A stretch of 64,000 nucleotides of DNA from Streptomyces parvus (GCF_032121415.1 NZ_CP135079.1:5022001-5086000), one strand, 5' to 3'. Shown: positions 34,482 through 45,100, counted from the stretch's first letter. The notes: generated by a model from the letters alone, not told the origin. Numbers and translations are program-made.

Positions 34482-35744
34482 CTGAACACCGTCACCGCCG
34501 AGATCGTCTCCTTCGCCCTGCTCCTGGGCGTCCTCGCCTTCGCCGTCCTGCGCCCCCGGGGCCTGCCGGAGGCGACCGTCGCCGTGCCCGCCGCCGTGCT
34601 CGTGGTGGCCGTGGGCGCGGTGTCCTGGCCCGAGGCGCGGGAGCAGGCCGGCGAGCTGCTGCCCGTCGTCGGCTTCCTCGCGGCGATCCTCGTGCTGGCC
34701 CAGCTCTGTGCGGACGAAGGGCTGTTCCGGGCCGCCGGCGACTGGGTCGCCCGCGCCTGTCACGGGCAGACCCGGCCCCTGCTCGGCGGGGTCTTCGTCG
34801 TCGCCTCGCTCATCACCGCCGTCCTCAGCCTGGACGCCACCGTCGTCCTGCTCACCCCGGTCGTCCTCGCCACCGCCGCCCGGGTCGGTGCGCGGCCCCG
34901 CCCGTACGTCTACGCCTGCGCGCACCTCGCCAACTCCGCCTCCCTCCTGCTCCCCGTCTCCAACCTCACCAACCTGCTGGCGTTCACCGCGAGCGGTCTC
35001 TCCTTCACCCGGTTCGCCGCGCTGATGGCGCTGCCGTGGCTCGCCGCCATCGCCGTCGAGTACGCCGTCTTCCGCCGGGCCTTCCGGGACGACCTGGCCG
35101 CCGGGGCGCACGCGCCGGATCCCGAGGCGGAGCGCACGCCGGTCCCCGTCTTCACGCTCGTCGTGCTGGCGCTGACCCTGGCCGGATTCGTCGTGACCTC
35201 CTTCGCGGGGGCAGAGCCGCTGTGGGCGGCGCTGGCGGGGGCCCTGGTGCTGGCTGTACGGGCGCTCGCCAAGCGGGAGACCACGCCGCTCGCCGTAGTC
35301 CGCTCGGCCAACCCGCTGTTCTGCCTCTTCGTCCTCGCGCTCGGCGTCGTCGTCAAGGCGGTCGTCGACCACGGCCTCGGCGACGGGATCGCCGCCCTGC
35401 TGCCGGACGGCGACACCCTGCCCGCCCTCCTCGGCGTCGCTGTGGTCGCGGCCCTGCTCGCCAACCTGATCAACAACCTGCCCGCGATCCTCGCCCTGCT
35501 GCCGATCGTCGCCGCCGCGGCGGGGCCCGGACCGCTGCTCGCCGCCCTGATCGGGGTGAACCTCGGGCCGAACCTCACGTACGTCGGATCGCTGGCCACG
35601 CTCCTGTGGCGGCGCATCCTGCATGGACACGGAGACGCCCCCGAGCTGGGCCACTTCACCCGGCTGGGGATCGCGACCGTACCGGCGACGCTGCTGGCCT
35701 CGACCCTCGCGCTCTGGGGGGCCCTGCACCTCATCGGGGTGTGA
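34482..35744 (+). CDS. Ion transporter superfamily (SLC13/ArsB-like) membrane protein, probable CTG start
   Basis: About 420 residues with 10-12 transmembrane helices, including TAVLSLDATVVLLTPVVLATAA (transporter motif with Asp) and the matching second-half NLINNLPAILALLPIVAAAAG plus GVNLGPNLTYVGSLATLL. That inverted-repeat layout is typical of ArsB/SLC13-type permeases. The first methionine-type codon (GTG 34584) would remove the first helix. In frame upstream is LNTVTAEIVSFALLLGVLAF, bounded by a stop at 34470, so CTG 34482 (with GAGAGA upstream) looks like the true start. Substrate unknown (arsenite, citrate or other anion). Confidence 0.75.
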   Translation: MNTVTAEIVSFALLLGVLAFAVLRPRGLPEATVAVPAAVLVVAVGAVSWPEAREQAGELLPVVGFLAAILVLAQLCADEGLFRAAGDWVARACHGQTRPLLGGVFVVASLITAVLSLDATVVLLTPVVLATAARVGARPRPYVYACAHLANSASLLLPVSNLTNLLAFTASGLSFTRFAALMALPWLAAIAVEYAVFRRAFRDDLAAGAHAPDPEAERTPVPVFTLVVLALTLAGFVVTSFAGAEPLWAALAGALVLAVRALAKRETTPLAVVRSANPLFCLFVLALGVVVKAVVDHGLGDGIAALLPDGDTLPALLGVAVVAALLANLINNLPAILALLPIVAAAAGPGPLLAALIGVNLGPNLTYVGSLATLLWRRILHGHGDAPELGHFTRLGIATVPATLLASTLALWGALHLIGV

Positions 35745-35878
35745 GGGAGCCGTCACTTCGGGTTGGACTTTCGGGCCGGACCTCTTGGACGTTCACCACC
35801 GGGCCGTGCACAGTCCTTCCCGACGCCACCCGGTCTGACTAGCTTCCCGGCTGTAACCACCGCAACCAGGAGGCTCTC

Positions 35879-37981
35879 TTGACCACGGACATGTCACGGC
35901 GGCGGCTCTTCGCGCTGGGCGGCGGCGCACTCGGCGCCGCTGCGGCCGGATCGTTCCTGCCGCCGTCGCTCCAGGCCGCCATCGCCGCGCAGCCCGCCCA
36001 CGCGGGGTCCGGCGGCCTCGGGTCGATCAAGCATGTGGTGATCCTGATGCAGGAGAACCGTTCCTTCGACCACTACTTCGGCACCCTGCGGGGCGTACGC
36101 GGCTTCGGCGACCGCAACGCCGTCGAGCTGCCCACCGGCGGCACCGTGTTCGAGCAGCCCGGGGCGGCCGGCTCCACCGTGCTGCCCTTCCCGGTGCGCG
36201 GCGCGGCCGAGGAGCAGAAGAAGGACCTCCAGTACATCGGCGCCCTGGACCACTCCTGGAGCGGCGGTGCGAAGGCCTGGGGCGGCGGCTGGATGAACGG
36301 CTGGATCAGCGCGAAGACCGCGGCCACGATGGCGTACTACGACCGCCGTGACATCCCGCTCCACTACGAGCTGGCCGACACCTTCACCGTCTGCGACGCC
36401 TACCACTCCTCCATCCACACCTCCACCAGCCCCAACCGCAACCACCTCTGGAGCGGGAAGACCGGCTTCGAGGCGAACGGGAAACGGGCCGTCGGCAACG
36501 ACGCGTACAACGAGGGCACCCACCCCGGCTACGACTGGTCCACCTACGCCGAGCGGCTGGAGAAGGCCGGGCGCAGCTGGCGGACGTACACCGAGTGGGA
36601 GAACTTCACCGACAACCAGATCGAGTTCTACGCCACCTTCAAGGCGATCGCCCGCAAGGCACTGGCCGAAACCGGCGGCCATACGTACATGGAAGCCTTC
36701 TACGCCAAGGTCCGCGGCGCGTCCGAGACCGAGCGCACCCGGCTGATCGGTCTGCTGGACGAGGGCGTCGCCACGCTCACGAAGCACGAGCGCAGCCTGT
36801 TCGAGCGGGGGCTGCGCCGGGTCCCCACCGGCACGCTCGCCGACGAGTTCGCCAAGGACGTGGCCGCCGGGACGCTGCCGGAGGTCTCCTATCTGGTCCC
36901 CTCGGCGATCGACTCCGAGCACCCGAGCACCTCCTCGCCGGTGCACAGCGCCACCATCGTCTACAAGATCCTGGACGCGCTCGGCAAGCACCCCGACGTC
37001 TGGCGGCACACAGCCGTGCTGATCAACTACGACGAGAACGACGGCTTCTTCGACCACGTCCCGCCGCCCGTCGCACCTCCCGAGGTGACCGAGGAGCGCT
37101 GGGAGGGCCGCCCGACCGGCCTCGGGATCCGGGTGCCGCTGCTGGTCGTCTCGCCGTGGACCGTCGGCGGTTACGTCTGCTCCGAGGTCTTCGACCACAC
37201 CTCCGTCATCCGCTTCCTGGAGCGCTGGACCGGCGTGGAGGAGCCCAACATCGGCGACTGGCGGCGCCGCGTCACCGGCGACCTCACCTCGGCCTTCGAC
37301 TTCACCCGGGCCCGCCGGCAGCCCGCCGTGCAGACGCCCGGGGGGATCCCGCCGTTCGAGGGCCGCTGGCAGCCGAAGCCGCCCGCCGTCCAGCACCTCC
37401 CCGAGCAGGAGCCCGGCGTACGCCCGGCGCGCCCGCTGCCCTACCGGCCGGATGCCCAGGCGCGGCGGGCCGACGGCGGGCTGCGGGTGGAGCTGGACAA
37501 CAGCGGCCGGTCATCGGCGCACTTCGCGCTCTACCCGTACGCGGACGAGTTCCCGGCCCCGCAGCACAAGGACGTCCGGGGCCGCGCGCACTGGACGGTG
37601 CCGGTGGCGGGGGAGGCGTACCGCTTCACGGTCACCGGGCCGAACGGGTTCCGGCGCGAGTTCGCCGGACCGGCCGACGGGGGAGCGGAGGTCGCCAGCC
37701 GCATCGACCACCGCGACCGCGACATCCACCTCACCCTGCGCAACACCGGCCGCAGGACCCTGACCTTCCTGGTGCGGCCGCTCGGTTACGTCGACGAGGA
37801 CGACGTACGGGAGTGGACTCGCCGTGTCACGGTCAAGCCGGGCCGCAGCCGGTCGCTGGTGCACTCGGCGGCCGACGCCCACGGCTGGTACGACCTCGAC
37901 GTCACCGTCGACGGGGAGGACGGCTTCCGGCGGCGGCTCATGGGGCACATCGAGAACGGCCGGGCGAGCGTCTCCGGCTGA
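35879..37981 (+). CDS. Phospholipase C, phosphocholine-type, Tat-exported
   Basis: 700 residues. TTG start at 35879 has AGGAGG upstream; ATG 35891 is in frame. Twin-arginine signal MSRRRLFALGGGALGAAAAG and an AHA-type cleavage near residue 42. Catalytic acid-phosphatase-like domain with VILMQENRSFDHYFG, HTSTSPNRNHLWSG, INYDENDGFFDHV, and VPLLVVSPW. Two C-terminal beta domains (about 540-620 and 620-700) match the PLC C-terminal repeat (ELDNSGRSSAHFALYPY, TLRNTGRRTLTFLVRPL). Hydrolyses phospholipid head groups outside the cell; probably phosphate-responsive, but no PHO box was identified. Confidence 0.95.
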   Translation: MTTDMSRRRLFALGGGALGAAAAGSFLPPSLQAAIAAQPAHAGSGGLGSIKHVVILMQENRSFDHYFGTLRGVRGFGDRNAVELPTGGTVFEQPGAAGSTVLPFPVRGAAEEQKKDLQYIGALDHSWSGGAKAWGGGWMNGWISAKTAATMAYYDRRDIPLHYELADTFTVCDAYHSSIHTSTSPNRNHLWSGKTGFEANGKRAVGNDAYNEGTHPGYDWSTYAERLEKAGRSWRTYTEWENFTDNQIEFYATFKAIARKALAETGGHTYMEAFYAKVRGASETERTRLIGLLDEGVATLTKHERSLFERGLRRVPTGTLADEFAKDVAAGTLPEVSYLVPSAIDSEHPSTSSPVHSATIVYKILDALGKHPDVWRHTAVLINYDENDGFFDHVPPPVAPPEVTEERWEGRPTGLGIRVPLLVVSPWTVGGYVCSEVFDHTSVIRFLERWTGVEEPNIGDWRRRVTGDLTSAFDFTRARRQPAVQTPGGIPPFEGRWQPKPPAVQHLPEQEPGVRPARPLPYRPDAQARRADGGLRVELDNSGRSSAHFALYPYADEFPAPQHKDVRGRAHWTVPVAGEAYRFTVTGPNGFRREFAGPADGGAEVASRIDHRDRDIHLTLRNTGRRTLTFLVRPLGYVDEDDVREWTRRVTVKPGRSRSLVHSAADAHGWYDLDVTVDGEDGFRRRLMGHIENGRASVSG

Positions 37982-37986
37982 GGCGG

Positions 37987-38028
37987 CAGGGCCTGATCTG
38001 TCCCGTATAAGGGGCAGATCAGGCCCTG
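37987..38028 (+). terminator. Hairpin terminator of the phospholipase C gene
   Basis: A stem of 18 bp with one G-T wobble pairs 37987-38004 with 38011-38028 around the loop GTATAA, 5 bp after the stop. Strong intrinsic-type hairpin without U-tract. Confidence 0.88.
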
Positions 38029-38100
38029 TGACCATGGCCACGAAACGGACAAACGATCACGATCTGCTGCCAGAGTTGGCGGTCTCAAGGTCATGAGACG

Positions 38101-38132
38101 TTTACGGGTAGATCACGTTATCTGCGGGTAAA
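38101..38132. promoter_or_regulatory. Inverted repeat upstream of the MMPL transporter
   Basis: The two 13-bp arms, TTTACGGGTAGAT (38101-38113) and ATCTGCGGGTAAA (38120-38132), match as an inverted repeat at 10 of 13 positions around a CACGTT spacer. It lies 30 bp before the TTG start and is AT-rich for this genome. Candidate operator of an unidentified regulator. Confidence 0.5.
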
Positions 38133-38161
38133 GGTCCACGAACCCGCAGGGAGCTCGTCCG

Positions 38162-40402
38162 TTGGCTGCCATCGCCCGCTGGTGCATCAGGCACCGTCTC
38201 GTCGCCGTTCTCATCTGGCTCGCCGCCCTCGGCGGCACCGCCGCGGCGGCGGGCATCGCCGGTTCGGCGTACTCCAACGACTACGAGGTCCCCGGCACCG
38301 AATCCGGCCGGGCCACCGAGCTGCTCTCCCGCGGCTTCACCGACCTCGGCGGCGACACCGACACCGTCGTCTGGCACACCACCGACTCCACGGTCCAAGC
38401 CGCCGACGTCGAACAGACCATGACCCGCACGCTCCACGCGATCGAGGACCTGCCGGGCGTCGGCGCGGTCACCGGCCCCTACGGCGCCGCGGGCCCCGGC
38501 CAGATCAGCCAGGACGGCCACACCGCCTACGCCACGGTCACCTTCGACCGCCCCGCCGACGAGATCCCCGCCTCCCAGGCGCAGGCCCTCGTCGACACCG
38601 CGAAGGCCGCCGAGGCCGACGGACTCCAGGTCGAGCTGGGCGGCACCGCGGTCGCCCTCACCGAAGCGCCCGCCGTCCACTTCGCCGAGGGCATCGGCGT
38701 GATCGTCGCGGCCGTCGTGCTCTTCCTCGCCTTCGGCTCGCTGGCCGCCAGCCTGCTGCCCATCGCCACGGCCCTGGTCTCCGTGGGCACCGCCTACGCG
38801 GGCACCGTCCTGCTCGGCCACCTGATGACCGTGGCCGACTTCGCCCCGATGCTCGGCATGCTCATCGGGCTCGGCGTGGGCATCGACTACGCCCTGTTCA
38901 TCGTCACCCGGCACCGCAGAGGACTCCGGCGCGGCATGTCCGTGCCCGAAGCGGCCCAGAACGCCGTCGCGACCACCGGCCGCGCCGTCGTCTTCGCCGG
39001 GGTCACCGTCTGCATCGCCCTGCTCGGCATGCTGATCCTGCGGCTCGACTTCCTCAACGGCGTCGCCATCGCCGCCTCGCTCACGGTCGTCCTCACCGTG
39101 CTGGCCTCCGTGACCCTGCTGCCCGCCCTGCTCTCCCTCATCGGGATGCGCGCGCTCAGCCGCCGCGAACGCCGGCAGCTCGCCGAACACGGACCGCGCC
39201 CCGAACTGCCCACCGGCTTCGCCGCCCGCTGGTCCGCCTTCGTCGAGCGCCACCCCAAGCTCCTCGGCGGGGTCGCGGCCGTCGTCATGCTCGTGCTCGC
39301 CCTGCCCGCCCTCGGCCTCCACCTGGGCACATCGGACCAGGGCAACAACCCGGCCACCGCCACCACCCGGCAGGCCTACGACCTTCTCGCCGACGGCTTC
39401 GGGCCCGGCGTCAACGGCCCCCTCACCATCGCCGCCCAGCTCGACGGCGCGGACGACCGGCTCGCCCTGGACTCGCTGCCCGAGAAGCTGCGCACCACCG
39501 AAGGCGTCGCGTCCGTCAGCCCGGTCACGTACAACAGCGGCGGCGACACCGCCTTCCTCACCGTCGTCCCCGCCTCCTCGCCCCAGTCGCAGGAGACCAG
39601 CGAACTGGTCGACCGGATCCGGGGCGACGTGCTGCCGCCGGTCCAGGACAACACCTCGCTGGAGGCCCATGTCGGCGGGGTGACGGCGAGCTACGACGAC
39701 TTCGCCGAGATCATCGTCGGGAAGCTGCCGCTGTTCGTCGGGGTCGTCATCGGGCTCGGCTGCCTGCTCCTGCTCCTGGCCTTCCGGTCCATCGGCATCC
39801 CGATCAAGGCCGCCGTGATGAACGTGGCCGCCGTCGCCTCCTCCTTCGGCGTCGTCGTGGCCGTCTTCCAGTGGGGCTGGGGAAGCGAACTGCTGGGCCT
39901 CGGCAGCGCGGGGCCCGTCGAACCCTTCCTCCCCGTGATCATGGTCTCGGTCCTCTTCGGCCTCTCCATGGACTACCAGGTCTTCCTGGTGGGCCGGATG
40001 TACGAGGAGTGGCTGGAGACCGGCGACAACCGGCGTTCCGTACGGGTCGGCCTCGCCGAGACCGGCCGGGTGATCAACTCCGCCGCCGTGATCATGATCT
40101 CCGTCTTCCTCGCCTTCGTGCTCAGCGGCGACCGGGTCATCGCCATGTTCGGCATCGCGCTCGCCACCGCCGTCGCTCTGGACGCCTTCGTCCTGCGCAC
40201 CCTGCTGGTGCCCGCCCTCATGCACATGCTCGGCGGGGCGAACTGGTGGCTGCCCGGCTGGCTGGAGAAGCGGCTGCCCCGGATCTCCATCGAGCCGCCC
40301 GACTGCGTACCGCTCCATGCGAAGATCCCGGGGGCGCGCGCCACCGAGGAGGGTGTCGCGCAGACGGAGGAGGAACACGATGTTCGCCATATCCCTGGGT
40401 GA
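38162..40402 (+). CDS. MMPL-family RND transporter
   Basis: 746 residues, TTG start at 38162 (AGGGAG upstream). MMPL layout: one N-terminal helix, an extracellular domain, five to six helices, then a second copy. GLGVGIDYALFIVTRHR and FGLSMDYQVFLVGRMYEEW are the two conserved Asp/Tyr motifs used for proton coupling. Exports lipids or drug-like molecules; cargo unknown. The 3' end overlaps the start of an acetyltransferase gene by 23 bp. Confidence 0.93.
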   Translation: MAAIARWCIRHRLVAVLIWLAALGGTAAAAGIAGSAYSNDYEVPGTESGRATELLSRGFTDLGGDTDTVVWHTTDSTVQAADVEQTMTRTLHAIEDLPGVGAVTGPYGAAGPGQISQDGHTAYATVTFDRPADEIPASQAQALVDTAKAAEADGLQVELGGTAVALTEAPAVHFAEGIGVIVAAVVLFLAFGSLAASLLPIATALVSVGTAYAGTVLLGHLMTVADFAPMLGMLIGLGVGIDYALFIVTRHRRGLRRGMSVPEAAQNAVATTGRAVVFAGVTVCIALLGMLILRLDFLNGVAIAASLTVVLTVLASVTLLPALLSLIGMRALSRRERRQLAEHGPRPELPTGFAARWSAFVERHPKLLGGVAAVVMLVLALPALGLHLGTSDQGNNPATATTRQAYDLLADGFGPGVNGPLTIAAQLDGADDRLALDSLPEKLRTTEGVASVSPVTYNSGGDTAFLTVVPASSPQSQETSELVDRIRGDVLPPVQDNTSLEAHVGGVTASYDDFAEIIVGKLPLFVGVVIGLGCLLLLLAFRSIGIPIKAAVMNVAAVASSFGVVVAVFQWGWGSELLGLGSAGPVEPFLPVIMVSVLFGLSMDYQVFLVGRMYEEWLETGDNRRSVRVGLAETGRVINSAAVIMISVFLAFVLSGDRVIAMFGIALATAVALDAFVLRTLLVPALMHMLGGANWWLPGWLEKRLPRISIEPPDCVPLHAKIPGARATEEGVAQTEEEHDVRHIPG

Positions 40403-40937
40403 CGACAAGGCGGAACTGCGCCCGCTGGAGGTCTGGCAGGACGAGGAGTTCCTCGCCCACATGGACCGGGCCCGCGAGCTGGTCGACCCCTGGATCCCCT
40501 TCGCCTCCTTCGCCACGGACCGGGACTCGGCTCGCGCCCTGCTCCAGCGGTACGCGGAGAAGCAGGCGGCGGACACCGGGCGGCTGTACGGGATCTGGCT
40601 GGACGGCACCCTCGTCGGCGGCGTGCTCTTCCGGATCTTCGACACGGCGTCCGGCAACTGCGAGATCGGCGTCTGGCTGGAGCCCGCCGCCCAGGGCCGC
40701 GGCCTGATCACCCGCGCCGCAGAGCGTCTGATCGACTGGGCGGTGTACGAGCGCGGCATGCACCGCGTCGAGTGGGACGCCTCCGCCGCGAACACCAAGT
40801 CGATCGCGGTCGCGAAGCGGCTGGGCATGACCCGCGACGGGGTGATCCGGCAGAACTACCTCTACCGGGGCGTACGCCACGACTCCGAGATCTGGTCGGT
40901 CCTCGCCCCGGAGTGGAAGGCCCGTACGGGGCGCTGA
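40380..40937 (+). CDS. GNAT-family N-acetyltransferase (RimJ/RimL-like)
   Basis: 185 residues. Start at ATG 40380 with GGAGGAGG upstream, inside the end of the MMPL gene, so probably translationally coupled. GIWLDGTLVGGVLFRIF, the acetyl-CoA pocket WLEPAAQGRGLITRAAERLIDW, and HRVEWDASAANTKSIAVAKRLG are the GNAT A/B motifs and RimJ-type C-terminus. May acetylate ribosomal protein termini or a small molecule; substrate unknown. Confidence 0.9.
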   Translation: MFAISLGDDKAELRPLEVWQDEEFLAHMDRARELVDPWIPFASFATDRDSARALLQRYAEKQAADTGRLYGIWLDGTLVGGVLFRIFDTASGNCEIGVWLEPAAQGRGLITRAAERLIDWAVYERGMHRVEWDASAANTKSIAVAKRLGMTRDGVIRQNYLYRGVRHDSEIWSVLAPEWKARTGR

Positions 40938-40960
40938 GCCCCGGCGCACGCCCGGCGTTA

Positions 40961-40984
40961 AGGGGGCTCTCATCCGGGCCCCCT
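40961..40984. terminator. Short inverted repeat after the acetyltransferase gene
   Basis: 7-8 bp GC stem (AGGGGGC with GCCCCCT) around a short loop, 23 bp after the acetyltransferase stop and directly before the next gene. Weak terminator candidate. Confidence 0.4.
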
Positions 40985-40995
40985 AGCGTGCGCGC

Positions 40996-41625
40996 ATGAA
41001 CACCACCCCCTCCAAGACGACCAACCCCGACGAGACGGCCGCCGCGGAGGACGCGGCGGCCAAGGACGTCCTGGCGAAGGACACCACCGGTACGCCGTCC
41101 GAGGCGGACGGCTCCACCGGGGCCCCCGACGGCCTCGCCGGGCAGCCCGAGGACGACGCGGACGACGCCGTCCAGGACGAGGAGCTGGAGCCCGACCCCT
41201 TCGAGACGGCCCGGCACGGCGTCGGCGCGGGCGCGGCGGCCGTCGTCTCCGCCGCCCTCGGCGTCGTCGCCCTGACCGGCGCGTGGACCGGCCGGGTCGC
41301 CGCCGAGCGCGAGACGCTCATCGGCCAGATCAAGACCTCCGGCGGCGGCAGCGCGGCCCAGCAGATCTCGGAGATCTACGGGGACGCCTGGCACACCACC
41401 GCCCTGGTCAACGGCGTCTTCGCCGTGCTGGCCCTGCTCGTCGGCGTCGTCGTCCTGGTCCGCCCCGCCTTCGGCGCCCCCGCCGACCGGCCGCAGCCCG
41501 CCTGGGTCCGCGCGGTCGCCCTGGCCGGTGTCGCCCTCGGCGTCCTCGGTGTGCTGATCTCCGCGGCCATGTACGTCGACCTCTTCGCCTCCCTGCCCAG
41601 CGCGGGCACCCCGGCCGGCGGCTGA
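40996..41625 (+). CDS. Membrane protein with acidic, Ala-rich N-terminal domain
   Basis: 209 residues. Residues 1-70 are polar and acidic (EDDADDAVQDEELEPDP), probably cytoplasmic and disordered. Then three transmembrane helices: GAGAAAVVSAALGVVALTGA, LVNGVFAVLALLVGVVVLVR, and VALAGVALGVLGVLISAAMY. The loop between helices one and two (VAAERETLIGQIKTSGGGSAAQ) would be extracellular. No known family recognised. Confidence 0.75.
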   Translation: MNTTPSKTTNPDETAAAEDAAAKDVLAKDTTGTPSEADGSTGAPDGLAGQPEDDADDAVQDEELEPDPFETARHGVGAGAAAVVSAALGVVALTGAWTGRVAAERETLIGQIKTSGGGSAAQQISEIYGDAWHTTALVNGVFAVLALLVGVVVLVRPAFGAPADRPQPAWVRAVALAGVALGVLGVLISAAMYVDLFASLPSAGTPAGG

Positions 41626-41856
41626 CCGGGCCGACCACCCGCGTAAGGCGGACGGGCCCACCTCCTAAGGCCCCCGCCCACCCCTCGGGCACGGGGCGAG
41701 CCCGCCTAAGGCCCCCACCGCCGCGAAGATGCGGAACTCGCCCGATGCCCCACCCCCACCTGGCCGACGACAGTGGACACACAGCGGACACGGGGCTCCG
41801 GCCGACCGGTCGGGCCCCTCCGGTCCGCTGCCACGACCAGGAATCAGGGGAACGCC

Positions 41857-42033
41857 GTGTACGAGTACGAGATCTACCGCTCCACCTCCGCCGAGCTGAT
41901 CCGCCGGGCCGCCGCCGAGCGCGAGCTCGGCCGGGTCCGCCGTGCCCGCCGGGCCGCCCGCCGTACCGGACGCCAGGATCCGGAGGGGAAGGTGAGGCAG
42001 GGCGACCGCGGCCGCTTCGCCCCGGCCGCCTGA
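41857..42033 (+). CDS. Small basic conserved-looking protein
   Basis: 58 residues from GTG 41857 with AGGGGA upstream: MYEYEIYRSTSAELIRRAAA followed by a strongly basic helix (ERELGRVRRARRAARRTGRQ) and a short tail. Cytoplasmic, possibly nucleic-acid-binding or a small regulatory helix. No family recognised. Directly upstream of the LuxR ATPase gene. Confidence 0.55.
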   Translation: MYEYEIYRSTSAELIRRAAAERELGRVRRARRAARRTGRQDPEGKVRQGDRGRFAPAA

Positions 42034-42176
42034 CGGTGGACCGGCCCGGGACGACTCCCGTGCCGGACTCCGGTCCCGCCGCCGCACCTTCCCCACCGGG
42101 CGCGGCGGGCGGGGGCCGTACGGCGAGCGTGATCACCTCGCGCGAAAAGACTCCCGCCGTCTCGTACGCGTATGCG

Positions 42177-45100
42177 ATGCTCAGCGGCGTGGAGACCAGG
42201 TCAGTCAGCCCCGTGTTCGTCGGGCGCGCCGAGGAGCTCGCCTCGCTCACCGGGGCGCTCGCGCGGGCCGCTTCCGGCGATCCGCAGGCGCTGCTGATCG
42301 GCGGCGAGGCGGGCGTCGGCAAGACCCGTCTGGTCGAGCAGTTCGTCTCGGCGGCCGAGCGGCGGGACGCCGTGGTCGCCGTCGGGTCCTGCGTCGAGAT
42401 CGGGGCCGACGGGCTGCCGTTCGCCCCCTTCCCGACCGCCCTGCGGGCCCTGCGCCGGGCCCTGCCCGAGGAGATGGCCGCCGCCTGCGCCGGAAAGGAG
42501 GGCGAGCTGGCCCGCCTCCTGCCCGAACTGGGCGAGGCCCGCCGGGACGCCACCGACGAGCACAGCATCGCCCGCCTCTTCGAACTCACCGCACGCCTGC
42601 TGGAGCAGATCTCCGCCGACCGCCCGGTCGTCCTCGTCCTGGAGGACCTGCACTGGGCCGACGCCTCCACCCGGCATCTGCTCGCCTATCTCTTCCGCAC
42701 CCTCAGCAGCGGCCGCCTGATGGTCGTCGGCACCTACCGTGCCGACGACATCCACCGCCGCCACCCCCTGCGCCCCCTCCTCGCCGAACTGGACCGGCTG
42801 CGCACCGTCGCCCGCGTCGAACTCGACCGGTTCAGCCACGACGAGGTCGGCCGCCAGCTCGCCGGCATCCTCGCCGAGATCCCCGAGGCCGCACTCGTCG
42901 ACGAGATCTTCGAACGCTCCGACGGCAACGCCTTCTTCGTCGAGGAGCTGGCAGGCTCCCTGGCGTGCTGCGGCGACGGCTCCGGGCTCTCCGAATCGCT
43001 CCGCGACCTCCTCCTCGTCCGCGTGGAGGCACTCCCCGAACACGCTCAGCGGATCGCCAGGATCGTCGCCGAGGGCGGCTCCTTCGTCGAACACGAACTG
43101 CTGGCCGCCGTCGCCGGGCTCGGCGAGGACGAACTCGACGAGGCCCTGCGCGCGGCCGTCGGCGCCAACCTGCTGCAGCCCGCGCCCGACAACGACGGCT
43201 ACCGCTTCCGGCACTCCCTGGTCCGCGAGGCCGTCAGCGACGACCTGCTGCCCGGCGAACGCACCCGCGTCAACCGCCGGTACGCCGAAGCCCTGGAGGC
43301 CGACCCCTCGCTCGTCCGCGACGACGAACGGGCCACCCGCCTCGCCAGCTACTGGTACTACGCCCACGACGCGGCCAAAGCCCTGCCCGCCGTACTCCGG
43401 GCCGCCGTCGAGGCCCGCCGGCGCTACGCCTACTCCGAGCAACTGCGGCTCCTGGAGCGGGCGATGGAGCTCTGGGACGACGTCCCCGGTGAAGTCCTCG
43501 CCACCCTGCGCCCCTTCGACTACGCCGAGGTCTACCCGGCCTCCGCCTGCGACCCGGAGAACACGCCGCTGCGCTACCTCGACGTGATGGCCGAGGCTAC
43601 CGTCGCCGCCCACTTCGGCGGCGACCGCAAGCGCGCCCTGGCCATCTCCAAGAAGGCCATGCGGGTCCTGGCCGCCGAGGCCGACCCGCTGCGCGAGGCA
43701 TGGTTCCTCGTGCAGCGCAGCCGCCTCGTGCAGGGGCTCGACAAGGGGGACGGCTGGGAGGAGCTGGCCGCCGCCCAGGAGCTGGTGCGCGGACTGCCGC
43801 CGTCGTCGGTGCAGGCCGATGTCCTGACGAACGTGGCCAGTTGGAAGGCGCTCCACCAGCCGGGACCGCAGGCGCTCGCGGACAGCGACCGCGCCGTGGA
43901 GTACGCCCGGCTCGTCGGCGACGAGTACATCGAGCTGCACGCCCGCCTCACCCGCGGCTGGCTCGTCGCGGACGCGGGCGGCGTCGAGGAGGGCCTCGCC
44001 GAGATGTACGCGGTCCGGGACCGCGCCGAACAGCTGCACCTGATGAACCTCCTCGGCCGGGTCAGCGTCAACCTGCCCTCCTCGCTGGAGGCGATGGGCC
44101 GTTCGCTGGAGGCCGTCGCCGCCGCCGACCACGGCATCGAGATCTGCCACAGCCACGGTCTGGCCGACTCCGGGGCCTGGGTGTACGCCAACCAGTCCCA
44201 GTCCCTGTTCTCCCTCGGGCACTGGGCCCAGAGCGAGAGTGCCGCCGCTTCCGCCGCCCGCCTGGCGCTGGGCCCCCGGGCCAAGGGCCTCGCCGCGCTG
44301 CGCCGTACCGAACTGGCCGTCGCCCGAGGGGAGTCGGCCGAGGCGGAGGAGCAGCTCGCCCTGGTCCGCAGGCACTTCGGGCACCGCGACCCGCAGCACC
44401 AGCACGTGATCGACCCCGGGCGGCACGGCATGGTGCTGGCCGCCTCCCAGGGCAGGCTCGCCGAGGCGCGGACCGCGTTCGAGGAGCTGGCCAGGGGCGG
44501 CTTCCCGCCCGGCACCCAGCGCTACGCCCTGCCGCTGCTCCAGGCCGCCGCCATGATCGAGGCGGACGCCCGCGGACTGCCCGCCGCCGAACCGGACCGT
44601 CCGGAGCTGCTCGCCCTGATCCGTCGGTGCGTGAAGGGCCTCCCGATGCTCGTTCCCGTATGGCAGGCCTACGGCGTCTTCATCGAGGCGGAGCTGGCCC
44701 GTGCGGAGGGCACGGACACCCCCGACCACTGGGCCCGCGCCGCCGAGGCCTTCGGCCCGCTGTACCGCCCCTACCAACTGGCCCAGATCCACCGCCGCTG
44801 GGCTGAGTCCCTGCTCATCGCCCCCGGCGAGCGGTCCACCGCCACCGCCCTGCTGCACCGCGCCCACACGGCCGCCGGAAGGCTCGGCGCGCGCCCGCTC
44901 GCCGAGGCGGTCGAACAGCTCGCCGCCCGAGCCCGCATCACCCTCGACGGCTCCGGCACGGAACCCGGCCCCGACGCCGGGATCCATCCGGCCGTCCTGG
45001 CCCCCGTATCCGCCGCCGACGGCACCGACCGGCCGCCGGCCGAGGAGGAGGACCCCGCCATCGCCGCAGTGGCGTCCTTCGGGCTGACCCCGCGCGAGCA

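Noticed and set aside
38102..40828. 908-codon open frame opposite the MMPL gene
   Set aside because: Antisense to a complete transporter; low-complexity Gly/Asp/His content typical of a shadow frame.
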